This document shows, in pieces, positions 29,395-38,658 of a stretch of 64,000 bases of DNA. The position numbers and the translations under genes were made by a program. The notes under the pieces were generated by a model that did not search any database, was not told the origin of the DNA, and was given only the letters and a program-made list of their open reading frames with translations. The stretch is from Clavibacter tessellarius (GTDB lineage: Bacteria > Actinomycetota > Actinomycetes > Actinomycetales > Microbacteriaceae). Position 1 is the stretch's first letter, and each line of letters starts with the position of its first letter. Location: positions 100,739 to 164,738 of the forward strand of contig NZ_LQXA01000053.1 of assembly GCF_001618005.1 (NCBI RefSeq), in the 5' to 3' direction.

Positions 29395-30021
29395 ATGTCC
29401 GACGTACAGAGCAGCCCCCGCACGACCGCCGTCGAGTTCTGGTTCGACCCCTCCTGCCCGTGGGCGTGGATGACCTCCCGCTGGGTCGACGAGGTCGCCC
29501 GCCACCGCGACCTCGACATCACCTGGCGCGTCATGAGCCTCGCCGTCCTCAACGAGGACAAGGCCGACGACCCGAAGTTCGCGGAGTTCCTCCCGCGCGC
29601 GCTCCGCTTCACGCGCCTCGTCGCCGCCGTCGAGGCCGAGCACGGCGCCGAGCACGTCAAGCCGCTGTACGACGCGCTGGGCACGCGGATCCACCTCCGC
29701 GACCAGAAGGACGCCGACGTCGTCATCCCCGAGGTCCTCGCGGAGCTCGGCCTCCCGGCGGGGCTCGCCGAGACCAGCCGCACCGACCGGTACGACGAGC
29801 CGATGCGCGCGAGCCACTTCGACGGCATCGAGCGCGTCGGCCAGGACGTCGGCACGCCCGTCATCGCGGTCGACGGCGTGGCCTTCTTCGGCCCCGTCAT
29901 CTCGCCCGCGCCGAAGGGCGAGGAGGCCGTCAAGCTGTGGGACGGCGTCGTCGCGGTGGCCGGGTACCCCGGCTTCTTCGAGATCAAGCGCTCGCGCACC
30001 GTCGGCCCGATCTTCGACTGA
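29395..30021 (+). CDS. DsbA-family mycothiol-dependent nitroreductase (Rv2466c type)
   Basis: A 208-residue thioredoxin-fold protein closely resembling M. tuberculosis Rv2466c: EFWFDPSCPWAWMTSRW, RVMSLAVLNE, GEDVGTP-like GQDVGTPVIAVDGVAFFGPV and GEEAVKLWDG. Such enzymes use mycothiol and reduce nitro compounds or act in oxidative-stress defence. The active site here is CPWA, with the second cysteine of Rv2466c (CPWC) replaced by Ala, so a monothiol mechanism using mycothiol is likely. It stands alone and is probably leaderless. Confidence 0.88.
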   Translation: MSDVQSSPRTTAVEFWFDPSCPWAWMTSRWVDEVARHRDLDITWRVMSLAVLNEDKADDPKFAEFLPRALRFTRLVAAVEAEHGAEHVKPLYDALGTRIHLRDQKDADVVIPEVLAELGLPAGLAETSRTDRYDEPMRASHFDGIERVGQDVGTPVIAVDGVAFFGPVISPAPKGEEAVKLWDGVVAVAGYPGFFEIKRSRTVGPIFD

Positions 30022-30042
30022 CCCCGTTCCCGTCGCGCGTGC

Positions 30043-30072
30043 GGCGGCCGGCGCCCGCGGGTGCCGGCCGCC
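30043..30072 (+). terminator. terminator of the DsbA-family gene
   Basis: A 13-bp stem (GGCGGCCGGCGCC type, one G-T pair) with a 4-base loop, 22 bases past the stop. Confidence 0.6.
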
Positions 30073-30136
30073 TCGCGCGCGGTACGCCCGCCGTGCGGGC
30101 ACGACGCCGCGACGCGCGGCAGGAGGAGTGCACCCG

Positions 30137-30625
<489 letters not shown>

Positions 30626-30631
30626 GCCGCC

Positions 30632-31621
30632 GTGCCCGAGGGGCATTCGATCCACCGGATCGCGAAGCAGTTCGAGGCGCACTTCGTGGGCGACGTGGTG
30701 CAGGCGTCCTCGCCCCAGGGCCGCTTCGCCGAGGGCGCCGCCGTGCTCGACGGCCGCCGGCTCCTCGCCGCGAAGGCCGTCGGCAAGCAGATGTTCCTCG
30801 AGTTCGACGGCGACGTCTGGCTGCGCGTGCACCTCGGCCTCTACGGCGCGTGGGACTTCGCGGGCGACGTGTCGACGCTCAACCGCATGGGCCAGAACGG
30901 CATGCGGGGCGACGTGCCTGTGGACGATCGCGTCGACGACGCGCCGGTCGACGCGGATGCCGAGGACTCGCTCGCGAGCATCGGCGCGCCCCGCCGGGCG
31001 CGGCTCCGGATGGCGGAGCAGGAGAAGGTGCACGACCCGTTCTCGGCCGATGCGTGGCCGCCCGAGCCCGTGGGCCAGGTGCGCGTGCGGCTCCTCACCG
31101 AGCGCGCGGTCGCGGACCTCCGCGGGCCCACCGCGTGCGTCGTCGCCGACCCCGGGGAGGTGCGGGAGGCCATCGACAAGCTCGGGCCCGATCCCCTCGT
31201 CGACGGCGGCAAGCGCTCCGAGGACCGCTTCACGGCCACCGTGCGGAAGAAGCCCACCGCCATCGGGCTGCTGCTCATGGACCAGTCGGTCGTCAGCGGG
31301 ATCGGCAACGTCTACCGCGCGGAGCTGCTCTTCCGCGCGCGGCAGAACCCGCACACCCCGGGGCGCGACGTGCCCGAGGACGTGGTCCGCGGGCTCTGGA
31401 AGGACTGGTCGAAGCTCCTCCGCAAGGGCGTCGAGGTCGGCCAGATGATGACCATGGACGGCCTGCGCGGCAGGAAGCTCGAGGCGGCGCTGCGCAACCG
31501 CGCCGACCGCCACTGGGTCTACCACCGCGAGGGGCTGCCGTGCCGGGTGTGCGGCACGAACATCGTGATGGAGGAGGCCGCCGGACGGAAGCTCTACTGG
31601 TGCCCGTACTGCCAGGCCTGA
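30632..31621 (+). CDS. Fpg/Nei-family DNA glycosylase (Nei2-like)
   Basis: A 329-residue bifunctional glycosylase/AP lyase for oxidised bases. After the removed start residue come Pro and Glu (PEGHSIHRIA), the catalytic Schiff-base proline and general acid. The H2TH helix region reads LLLMDQSVVSGIGNVYRAELLF. The zinc finger at the C-terminus is CRVCGTN with CPYC, all four cysteines present. An insert of about 50 residues after the beta-sandwich is acidic. It shares a message with rpiB, an arrangement often kept in actinobacteria. Nei versus Fpg specificity is not settled. Confidence 0.92.
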   Translation: MPEGHSIHRIAKQFEAHFVGDVVQASSPQGRFAEGAAVLDGRRLLAAKAVGKQMFLEFDGDVWLRVHLGLYGAWDFAGDVSTLNRMGQNGMRGDVPVDDRVDDAPVDADAEDSLASIGAPRRARLRMAEQEKVHDPFSADAWPPEPVGQVRVRLLTERAVADLRGPTACVVADPGEVREAIDKLGPDPLVDGGKRSEDRFTATVRKKPTAIGLLLMDQSVVSGIGNVYRAELLFRARQNPHTPGRDVPEDVVRGLWKDWSKLLRKGVEVGQMMTMDGLRGRKLEAALRNRADRHWVYHREGLPCRVCGTNIVMEEAAGRKLYWCPYCQA

Positions 31622-31656
31622 TGCCGGGCCGGGGCTGATCCGGCGCCGAGACGACG

Positions 31657-31691
31657 GAGGGGCCCGGATCCTCGGCGGATCCGGGCCCCTC
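31657..31691. terminator. bidirectional hairpin between Nei-type gene and dps
   Basis: A perfect 15-bp stem (GAGGGGCCCGGATCC and its complement) with a 5-base loop at a convergent junction. Confidence 0.7.
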
Positions 31692-31721
31692 GACCGTCGG
31701 CGGCTGATGCCGTGCGGCGGG

Positions 31722-32207
31722 CTACTCGCTGATGTGGGAGAACAGGAACCAGCGGTCCTTCTCGAGACCGCGGGCGATCTCGATGGCGACGTCCTGGCTG
31801 TTCACGTCGATCTCCCCGAGCTCCTGCACGGCGCGGTTCACGAGCTCCATCGTCGCGTCGATCTGGGCGATGACCTCGGCGATGGTCGCGCTGGACGGGC
31901 GGAAGCCGGGCGTCAGCGCCGCGGTCGTGGTGGAGGCGGCCACCGTCTCGATGCGGGCGTCGATCGGGAGCCCGAGGGCGACGACGCGCTCGGCCGCGGT
32001 GTCGGCCCAGACCTGCGCGTGGGAGACGAGCACGTCGAGGAACTCGTGCACGCCGATGAAGTTGGCGCCGCGGACGTGCCAGTGCGCCTGCTTGCCGTTG
32101 AGGGCGAGCGCCTGGAGGTTGACGACGACGGGGCTGAGGAACTGCGCGACGCCGGCGGCGACGTCGGCGGAGGCGGAGCTGGTGGGGACGTGGACGGTGT
32201 CGGTCAT
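31722..32207 (-). CDS. dps: Dps-family DNA-protection ferritin
   Basis: A 161-residue four-helix ferritin-like protein that forms dodecamers, oxidises iron with peroxide and shields DNA. The ferroxidase motif is HWHVRGANFIGVHEFLDVLV at about residues 42-61. Helix C reads PSSATIAEVIAQIDATMELVNRAV, and the last helix KDRWFLFSHI. The lysine-rich DNA-binding head of E. coli Dps is absent; instead the N-terminus is polar (TDTVHVPTSSASAD). The 250 bases upstream to tRNA-Gly hold its promoter, but no clear box was found. Confidence 0.92.
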   Translation of the reverse strand: MTDTVHVPTSSASADVAAGVAQFLSPVVVNLQALALNGKQAHWHVRGANFIGVHEFLDVLVSHAQVWADTAAERVVALGLPIDARIETVAASTTTAALTPGFRPSSATIAEVIAQIDATMELVNRAVQELGEIDVNSQDVAIEIARGLEKDRWFLFSHISE

Positions 32208-32457
32208 GGGGTCTCCTCGTGCGTGGATGCGGTCAGCGAGCTGCGGACGATGCCGTCAATCTCGCGCATCGCCGCGGCGCCCGCAAGCAAGCTGAGGCAT
32301 GGCTTACCGGCTTCCGAGGGGGTCAGCGCCGCGCGGCAGGCGTGCCGGCACGCCGTGGCGACCCGGATGCGCCGGGCCGACGGGTGCGGCACGGGGCAGC
32401 GGGGTGCGGGGAGGGGGGCGGACCCACCTGCCCTGGGAGAGGAGCGGTGGACGCGGA
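32208..32457. other. intergenic region upstream of dps
   Basis: No gene or RNA recognisable. It must hold the dps promoter, read leftward. I saw no convincing -10/-35 pair or operator. Confidence 0.4.
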
Positions 32458-32531
32458 TGGAGGGGATGACGGGAATCGAACCCGCGTGATCAGTTTGGAA
32501 GACTGAGGCTCTACCATTGAGCTACATCCCC
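32458..32531 (-). tRNA. tRNA-Gly (TCC)
   Basis: On the minus strand: acceptor GGGGATG paired with CATCCCC, D-arm AGCTCAATGGTAGAGC, anticodon loop CTTCCAA (anticodon TCC), T-loop TTCGATT, discriminator T and encoded CCA. Confidence 0.95.
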
Positions 32532-32722
32532 GCGACGTCGGCACCGCCGCCCCGAAGGGCCGCGAGCCGGATGCGCGGGATCCAGCGTAGCGCAGCCCCC
32601 GCCCGGCGGTGACCAGCGCCAGGCACGAGTCGGATAGGCTGTGCCACGGTCGATCCGGCTTCCGCGCGCCTGCACGTCAGGGGAGCGGTCATCGCCTCGA
32701 CCGCACGGGAATGCGTGGCAGC

Positions 32723-32798
32723 CGGGGCGTAGCGTAGTGGCTAGCGCGTCCGCTTTGGGAGCGGAAGACCGCAGGTTCGAGTCCTGTCGCCCCGACCA
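32723..32798 (+). tRNA. tRNA-Pro (TGG)
   Basis: Acceptor CGGGGCG pairs with CGCCCCG; anticodon stem CCGCT/AGCGG frames the loop TTTGGGA with anticodon TGG; T-loop TTCGAGT; discriminator A and encoded CCA. A TAGGCT box at 32634 could be its promoter. Confidence 0.95.
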
Positions 32799-32863
32799 CA
32801 TCCCCGACGACGAAATGCCGTCTCAGCCGAGGCGTGTACCGCGATTACAGGAGAACTCCACAC

Positions 32864-34318
32864 GTGAAGACCACGGTCGAAAAGCTGAGCCCCACGCGCG
32901 TCAAGCTCGCGATCTCTGCCACCCCCGAAGACCTGAAGCCGCACATCGACCACGCCTACGGCCACATCGCCGAGCAGGTCGCCATCCCCGGCTTCCGCAA
33001 GGGCAAGGTGCCGCCCGCCATCATCGACCAGCGCGTCGGCCGCGAGGCCGTGCTGGAGCACGCCGTGAACGACGGCATGGACGGCTTCTACCAGGCCGCG
33101 GTGAAGGAGACGGACATCCGTCCCCTCGGCCGCCCCGAGGCGGACGTCAAGGAGTGGCCCGGCAAGGACCTCACCGGCGACCTGCTCCTCGAGATCGAGG
33201 TCGACGTGCGCCCCGAGTTCGACCTCCCCTCCTACGAGGGCCTCGAGCTCACGGTCGACGCCGTCGAGGTCACCGACGACGAGGTCGGCACCGAGCTCGA
33301 CGGACTGCGCAGCCGCTTCGGCACGCTGATCACGGTCGACCGCCCCGCGAAGACGGGCGACTTCGTCCAGATCGACCTCACCGCGACGATCGCCGGCAAC
33401 GCCGTCGACACCGCGAGCGGCATCTCCTACGAGCTCGGCTCCGGCGACCTCATCGACGGCATCGACGAGGCGCTCGAGTCCCTCACCGCCGGCGAGAGCA
33501 CCACGTTCGAGTCGAAGCTGCTCGGCGGCGACAACGAGGGCGAGACGGCCGAGATCGCCGTGACCGTCCAGTCCGTCAAGGAGCGCGAGCTGCCCGACGC
33601 CGACGACGACTTCGCGCAGATCGCCAGCGAGTTCGACACCATCGACGAGCTGCGCGCCGACCTCAAGGTGCAGCTGGGCAAGTCCAAGGTCTTCGGCCAG
33701 GTCACCCAGGCGCGCGACCAGATCGTCGACAAGCTCCTCGAGACCGTCGAGATCCCCGTCCCCGAGAAGCTCGTCGAGGACGAGGTGCAGCGCCACCTCG
33801 AGAACGAGAACCGCCTCGAGGACGACGTGCACCGCGCCGAGGTCAAGGAGTCCAGCGAGAAGGCGTTCCGCCAGCAGCTGCTCCTCGACGTCATCGCCGA
33901 GAAGGAGGAGCTGCAGGTCAGCCAGGACGAGCTGACCCAGTACCTCATCCAGGGTGCGCAGCAGTACAACATGGAGCCGAACGAGTTCGTCCAGGTGCTG
34001 CAGCAGAACAACCAGATCCCCGCCATGGTCGGCGAGGTCGCGCGCAACAAGGCCCTCGCGGTCGTGCTCGACAAGGCGAAGGTCGTGGACGCCGACGGCA
34101 AGGTCGTCGACGTGACCGAGTTCACGCAGCCCGTCGTGCGCGACGCGGACGCGGTGACCGAGGAGCCCGGGGACGCGGACGCCGAGGCCGTCGTCGCCGA
34201 CGCCCCCGCGGAGGAGGAGACCTCGGCCCCCGCCGCCGAGGAGGCGCCGGCCGAGAAGCCGAAGAAGAAGGCGGCGCCCAAGAAGAAGGCCGCCGCGAAG
34301 GCCGCGGACTCCGAGTAG
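32864..34318 (+). CDS. tig: trigger factor
   Basis: A ribosome-bound chaperone and prolyl isomerase of 484 residues. The ribosome-docking signature GFRKGKVP is at about 45-52. The FKBP-type isomerase domain covers about 150-240 ([28 protein letters not shown]). The helical arm domain runs to about 430, and a Lys/Ala/Glu-rich tail closes the protein ([16 protein letters not shown]). Start GTG 32864 has GGAG nine bases upstream and yields [15 protein letters not shown]. It follows tRNA-Pro directly and precedes clpP1P2 in the usual actinobacterial order. Confidence 0.96.
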   Translation: MKTTVEKLSPTRVKLAISATPEDLKPHIDHAYGHIAEQVAIPGFRKGKVPPAIIDQRVGREAVLEHAVNDGMDGFYQAAVKETDIRPLGRPEADVKEWPGKDLTGDLLLEIEVDVRPEFDLPSYEGLELTVDAVEVTDDEVGTELDGLRSRFGTLITVDRPAKTGDFVQIDLTATIAGNAVDTASGISYELGSGDLIDGIDEALESLTAGESTTFESKLLGGDNEGETAEIAVTVQSVKERELPDADDDFAQIASEFDTIDELRADLKVQLGKSKVFGQVTQARDQIVDKLLETVEIPVPEKLVEDEVQRHLENENRLEDDVHRAEVKESSEKAFRQQLLLDVIAEKEELQVSQDELTQYLIQGAQQYNMEPNEFVQVLQQNNQIPAMVGEVARNKALAVVLDKAKVVDADGKVVDVTEFTQPVVRDADAVTEEPGDADAEAVVADAPAEEETSAPAAEEAPAEKPKKKAAPKKKAAAKAADSE

Positions 34319-34354
34319 CCGCATCCGCCGCCGCTCGCGCGGCCGGCATCATCA

Positions 34355-34384
34355 GGGCCCGGGGAGCAGATGCTCCCCGGGCCC
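34355..34384 (+). terminator. terminator of tig
   Basis: A perfect 14-bp stem GGGCCCGGGGAGCA / TGCTCCCCGGGCCC separated by two bases (in practice a tighter stem with a small loop), 36 bases past the stop. Confidence 0.7.
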
Positions 34385-34400
34385 TCGTGCGTCCGGCGGT

Positions 34401-34554
34401 TGTGCTCTCCGCCCGCGGCGGCTGTGCTCTCCGCCCGCGGCGGGTGTGCTCTCCGCCCGCGGCGGGTGTGCTCTCCGCCCGCGGCGGGTGTGCTCTCCGC
34501 CCGCGGCGGCTGTGCTCTCCGCCCGCGGCGGCTGCGCTCTCCGCCCGCGGCGAA
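34401..34554. repeat. seven-copy 22-bp tandem repeat before clpP1
   Basis: Units begin at 34401, 34423, 34445, 34467, 34489, 34511 and 34533 with no spacers. The first 21 positions are identical in copies 1-6. Position 22 alternates C or G. Copy 7 differs by one internal base and ends GCGAA. Each copy holds a dyad CCGCC-CGC-GGCGG, that is a CGC-N5-GCG core. The length is not a multiple of 3, so it is non-coding. It lies in the 307-base tig-clpP1 gap, after the tig terminator and before a possible TAGATT box near 34582. Confidence 0.9.
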
Positions 34555-34625
34555 CACGGCCGTAGCGGCGGATGCGCTCCGATAGATTCATCACTCGAAG
34601 CGACGAATGAATGGGAGCTCGAACA

Positions 34626-35213
34626 ATGGCCGAACCGACACTGGTACCCGGTGTTTTTGACCGACTGCTGAAGGACCGCATCATCTGGCTCGGATCCGAG
34701 GTCCGCGACGACAACGCGAACGAGATCTGCGCGAAGATCCTGCTGCTGGCGGCGGAGGATTCCGAGAAGGACATCTTCCTGTACATCAACTCGCCCGGCG
34801 GTTCCATCACCGCGGGAATGGCCATCTACGACACCATGCAGTTCGTCCCCAACGACATCGTCACCGTCGGGATCGGCATGGCCGCCTCCATGGGCCAGCT
34901 GCTCCTCACGAGCGGCACGAAGGGCAAGCGCTACATCACGCCGAACGCGCGCGTGCTGCTGCACCAGCCCCACGGCGGCTTCGGCGGCACGTCGAGCGAC
35001 ATCCAGACGCAGGCCCAGCTCATCCTCTCGATGAAGCAGCGCCTCGCCGAGATCACCGCCGGTCAGACCGGCAAGACGGCCGAGCAGATCAACGAGGACG
35101 GCGACCGCGACCGCTGGTTCACGGCCCAGGAGGCGCTCGAGTACGGCTTCGTCGACCACATCCGCGAGTCCGCGACCGACGTCGTCGGCGGCGGCGGCAC
35201 CGAGACCTCCTAG
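34626..35213 (+). CDS. clpP1: ATP-dependent Clp protease proteolytic subunit 1
   Basis: A serine protease subunit of 195 residues. The catalytic Ser lies in [11 protein letters not shown], His in [11 protein letters not shown] and Asp in the following region; the start of the fold reads [10 protein letters not shown]. In actinobacteria ClpP1 and ClpP2 form a mixed barrel of two rings that only becomes active together. ATG 34626 is supported by GGGAGC about eight bases upstream. It is co-transcribed with clpP2, 36 bases downstream. Handles and axial pore residues are complete. Confidence 0.95.
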   Translation: MAEPTLVPGVFDRLLKDRIIWLGSEVRDDNANEICAKILLLAAEDSEKDIFLYINSPGGSITAGMAIYDTMQFVPNDIVTVGIGMAASMGQLLLTSGTKGKRYITPNARVLLHQPHGGFGGTSSDIQTQAQLILSMKQRLAEITAGQTGKTAEQINEDGDRDRWFTAQEALEYGFVDHIRESATDVVGGGGTETS

Positions 35214-35249
35214 AGCCCGCGACTTTCGAGACAGGTAAGAGAAGAGAAC

Positions 35250-35930
35250 ATGGAACTCCCCACCTTCGGCGGCGCCCGCGGCGCCGGCTCCACCGCCACG
35301 AGCCCGTCGTCGCGGTACATCCTCCCCAGCTTCGAGGAGCGCACGGCCTACGGCTACAAGCGCCAGGACCCGTACGCGAAGCTCTTCGAGGACCGCATCA
35401 TCTTCCTCGGCGTCCAGGTGGACGACGCGTCGGCGGATGACGTCATGGCCCAGCTGCTCGTGCTCGAGTCGATGGACCCGGACCGCGACATCGTGATGTA
35501 CATCAACTCGCCCGGCGGCTCCTTCACGGCCATGACGGCCATCTACGACACGATGCAGTACGTGTCGCCGCAGATCCAGACGGTCTGCCTCGGCCAGGCG
35601 GCGTCCGCCGCGGCCGTGCTGCTCGCGGGCGGTGCACCCGGCAAGCGCCTCGCGCTGCCCAACGCGCGGGTGCTCATCCACCAGCCCGCCACGGGCGAGT
35701 CGAGCGGCGGCCAGGCCTCCGACATCGAGATCCAGGCGGCGGAGATCATGCGCATGCGCTCCTGGCTCGAGGACACGCTCGCGAAGCACACCAACCGCGA
35801 CCGCGACCAGATCAATCGCGACATCGAGCGCGACAAGATCCTCGGCGCGGACGAGGCGCTGGAGTACGGCCTGATCGACCAGGTCCTCACCTCGCGCAAG
35901 AACCTGACGGCGGCGATCCCCGCCCGCTAG
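35250..35930 (+). CDS. clpP2: ATP-dependent Clp protease proteolytic subunit 2
   Basis: The second ClpP ring subunit, 226 residues, with catalytic Ser in [11 protein letters not shown], His in [13 protein letters not shown] and the strand [12 protein letters not shown] longer N-terminal part (about 50 residues) contains a Ser/Thr/Gly stretch and [17 protein letters not shown]. It partners ClpP1 and receives substrates from ClpX or ClpC. It ends at a strong bidirectional hairpin; an opposite-strand monooxygenase gene follows instead of clpX. Confidence 0.95.
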   Translation: MELPTFGGARGAGSTATSPSSRYILPSFEERTAYGYKRQDPYAKLFEDRIIFLGVQVDDASADDVMAQLLVLESMDPDRDIVMYINSPGGSFTAMTAIYDTMQYVSPQIQTVCLGQAASAAAVLLAGGAPGKRLALPNARVLIHQPATGESSGGQASDIEIQAAEIMRMRSWLEDTLAKHTNRDRDQINRDIERDKILGADEALEYGLIDQVLTSRKNLTAAIPAR

Positions 35931-35941
35931 GCCCGCACAGC

Positions 35942-35981
35942 GGGAGAGGGGCGGTCGGCATCAGCCGACCGCCCCTCTCCC
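35942..35981. terminator. strong bidirectional terminator after clpP2
   Basis: A perfect 18-bp stem (GGGAGAGGGGCGGTCGGC and its complement) with a 4-base loop and a TTT run on the plus strand. Confidence 0.8.
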
Positions 35982-35996
35982 TTTCGCCCGGACGCG

Positions 35997-37139
35997 TCAG
36001 GCCGCGGGCTCCGCGATCTCGCCGCGCTCGATGGCCTCGCGCTCCAGCTCCCGCACGATAGGCAGCACCTGCGTGCCGAACACCTCGATGTCCTCGAGGT
36101 AGTGCAGGAAGCCGAGCAGGAGCAGGTCCACCCCGCGCTTGCGGTACTCCACCATGCGGCGCGCGATCTGCTCGGGCGTGCCGATGAGGCCCGTCCGGAA
36201 GCCGTCGTTGTACTGCACGAGGTCGCGGAACGTGGAGTCCGACCACATGCCCTTCCCGTCGCCCGTGGAGGATCCCGCCTGCTTCACCGCCTGCCGGAAG
36301 CCCTCCACGGCATCCGGGTTCGCCTTGGCGATGATCTCCTCGAGCACGTCCTGCGCCTCCTGCTCCGTGTCGCGCGCGATGACGAAGCCGTTGAGGCCGA
36401 ACCTGACGCGCTCAGCCCGTCCGGCGGCGCGGGCCGAGGCGAGCACGTCGTCGCGCTGCTCCTCGAAGCCGGCGAAGTCCTTGCCGTTGGAGAAGTACCA
36501 GTCGGTGACCCGGCCGCCCATCTCCCGCGCGTCCGTGCTGTTGCCGCCCATGAAGATCTCCGGGTGCGCGCGGCCGGGCACGGCGACGGGCGGCGGCTTG
36601 AGCGTGAAGTCGTGGATCCGGTAGAAGTCGCCCAGGTGCGTGAAGTCCTTCTCCGTCCAGAGGCCGCGGAGCACGCGGATGAACTCCTCCGTGCGGCGGT
36701 AGCGCTCCCCGTGCTCGAGCCACGGCTCGCCGAATCCGACGAACTCGTCCTTCAGCCAGCCGGAGACGACGTTGACCGCGGCGCGGCCGTGCGACATGTG
36801 GTCGGCCGTGATGATCCACTTGGCCAGCACTCCCGGGTGCCAGAGCCCCGGGTGCACGGCGGCGATCACCTTGAGGCGCTCGGTGGCGAGGAGGAGGCCG
36901 AGGGAGAACGACGTGGACTCGTGCTGCTGGTCGGCGCCGTAGGACGCGGCGTACCGGACCTGGCTGAGGGCGTAGTCGAAGCCGTTCCGCTCGGCGAGCT
37001 GGGCGACCCGGACGTTGAAGTCGAAGTCGAAGTGCGTGCGCTGCTCGATGTCGCTCGTCACGAGGCCGCCCGAGACGTTCGGGACCCAGTAGGCGAAGGA
37101 CAGCGCGTCGGGGGATGCGGTGGCGGAGTTCTCGGTCAT
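35997..37139 (-). CDS. LLM-class flavin monooxygenase, SfnG (dimethylsulfone) type
   Basis: A 380-residue FMNH2-dependent bacterial-luciferase-like enzyme. The N-terminal pattern AYWVPNVSGGLVTSDIEQRT is typical of SfnG, and VHPGLWHPGVLAKWIITADHMSHGRAAVNVVSGW is the conserved LLM core. NGKDFAGFEEQ and EIFMGGNSTDAREMG line the flavin pocket. SfnG converts dimethylsulfone to methanesulfinate with reduced flavin from a partner reductase. No ssu or sfn reductase gene is adjacent here. Substrate specificity is therefore only inferred. It interrupts the usual clpP2-clpX order and is divergent from clpX. Confidence 0.85.
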   Translation of the reverse strand: MTENSATASPDALSFAYWVPNVSGGLVTSDIEQRTHFDFDFNVRVAQLAERNGFDYALSQVRYAASYGADQQHESTSFSLGLLLATERLKVIAAVHPGLWHPGVLAKWIITADHMSHGRAAVNVVSGWLKDEFVGFGEPWLEHGERYRRTEEFIRVLRGLWTEKDFTHLGDFYRIHDFTLKPPPVAVPGRAHPEIFMGGNSTDAREMGGRVTDWYFSNGKDFAGFEEQRDDVLASARAAGRAERVRFGLNGFVIARDTEQEAQDVLEEIIAKANPDAVEGFRQAVKQAGSSTGDGKGMWSDSTFRDLVQYNDGFRTGLIGTPEQIARRMVEYRKRGVDLLLLGFLHYLEDIEVFGTQVLPIVRELEREAIERGEIAEPAA

Positions 37140-37255
37140 GCGGACATGCTGGGCGACCGAGGCTGGGGCGCACCCGCGTGTTGCGCCGTGTGACGCCGCG
37201 CTACCACGCGACGGGCCGTCCTCCCAGGGGTCCGGGCGATGTCCCATGCACGGGT

Positions 37256-37261
37256 TAGGCT
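37256..37261 (+). promoter_or_regulatory. -10 box TAGGCT of clpX
   Basis: TAGGCT gives a transcription start near 37268 and a leader of about 28 bases that includes GGGGAGG, a good Shine-Dalgarno, before ATG 37296. Confidence 0.5.
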
Positions 37262-37295
37262 CGTGGCACACCGCACGACTTCCGGGGAGGCATTC

Positions 37296-38576
<1,281 letters not shown>

Positions 38577-38605
38577 TCCGTGCCGCGGCACGCGGCACCG
38601 CGACA

Positions 38606-38641
38606 CGAGAGCGCTGCACCCTCAGGGGTGCGGCGCTCTCG
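38606..38641. terminator. bidirectional terminator between clpX and the M3 peptidase
   Basis: A 16-bp stem with one G-T pair and the loop TCAG at a convergent junction. Confidence 0.75.
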
Positions 38642-38658
38642 TCGTCCGGGGACGCGGA

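Noticed and set aside
32219..32506. Plus-strand small frame through tRNA-Gly
   Set aside because: Overlaps the tRNA and has no ribosome site or recognisable domain.
34401..34554. CRISPR array
   Set aside because: The 22-bp units abut with no variable spacers and there are no cas genes.
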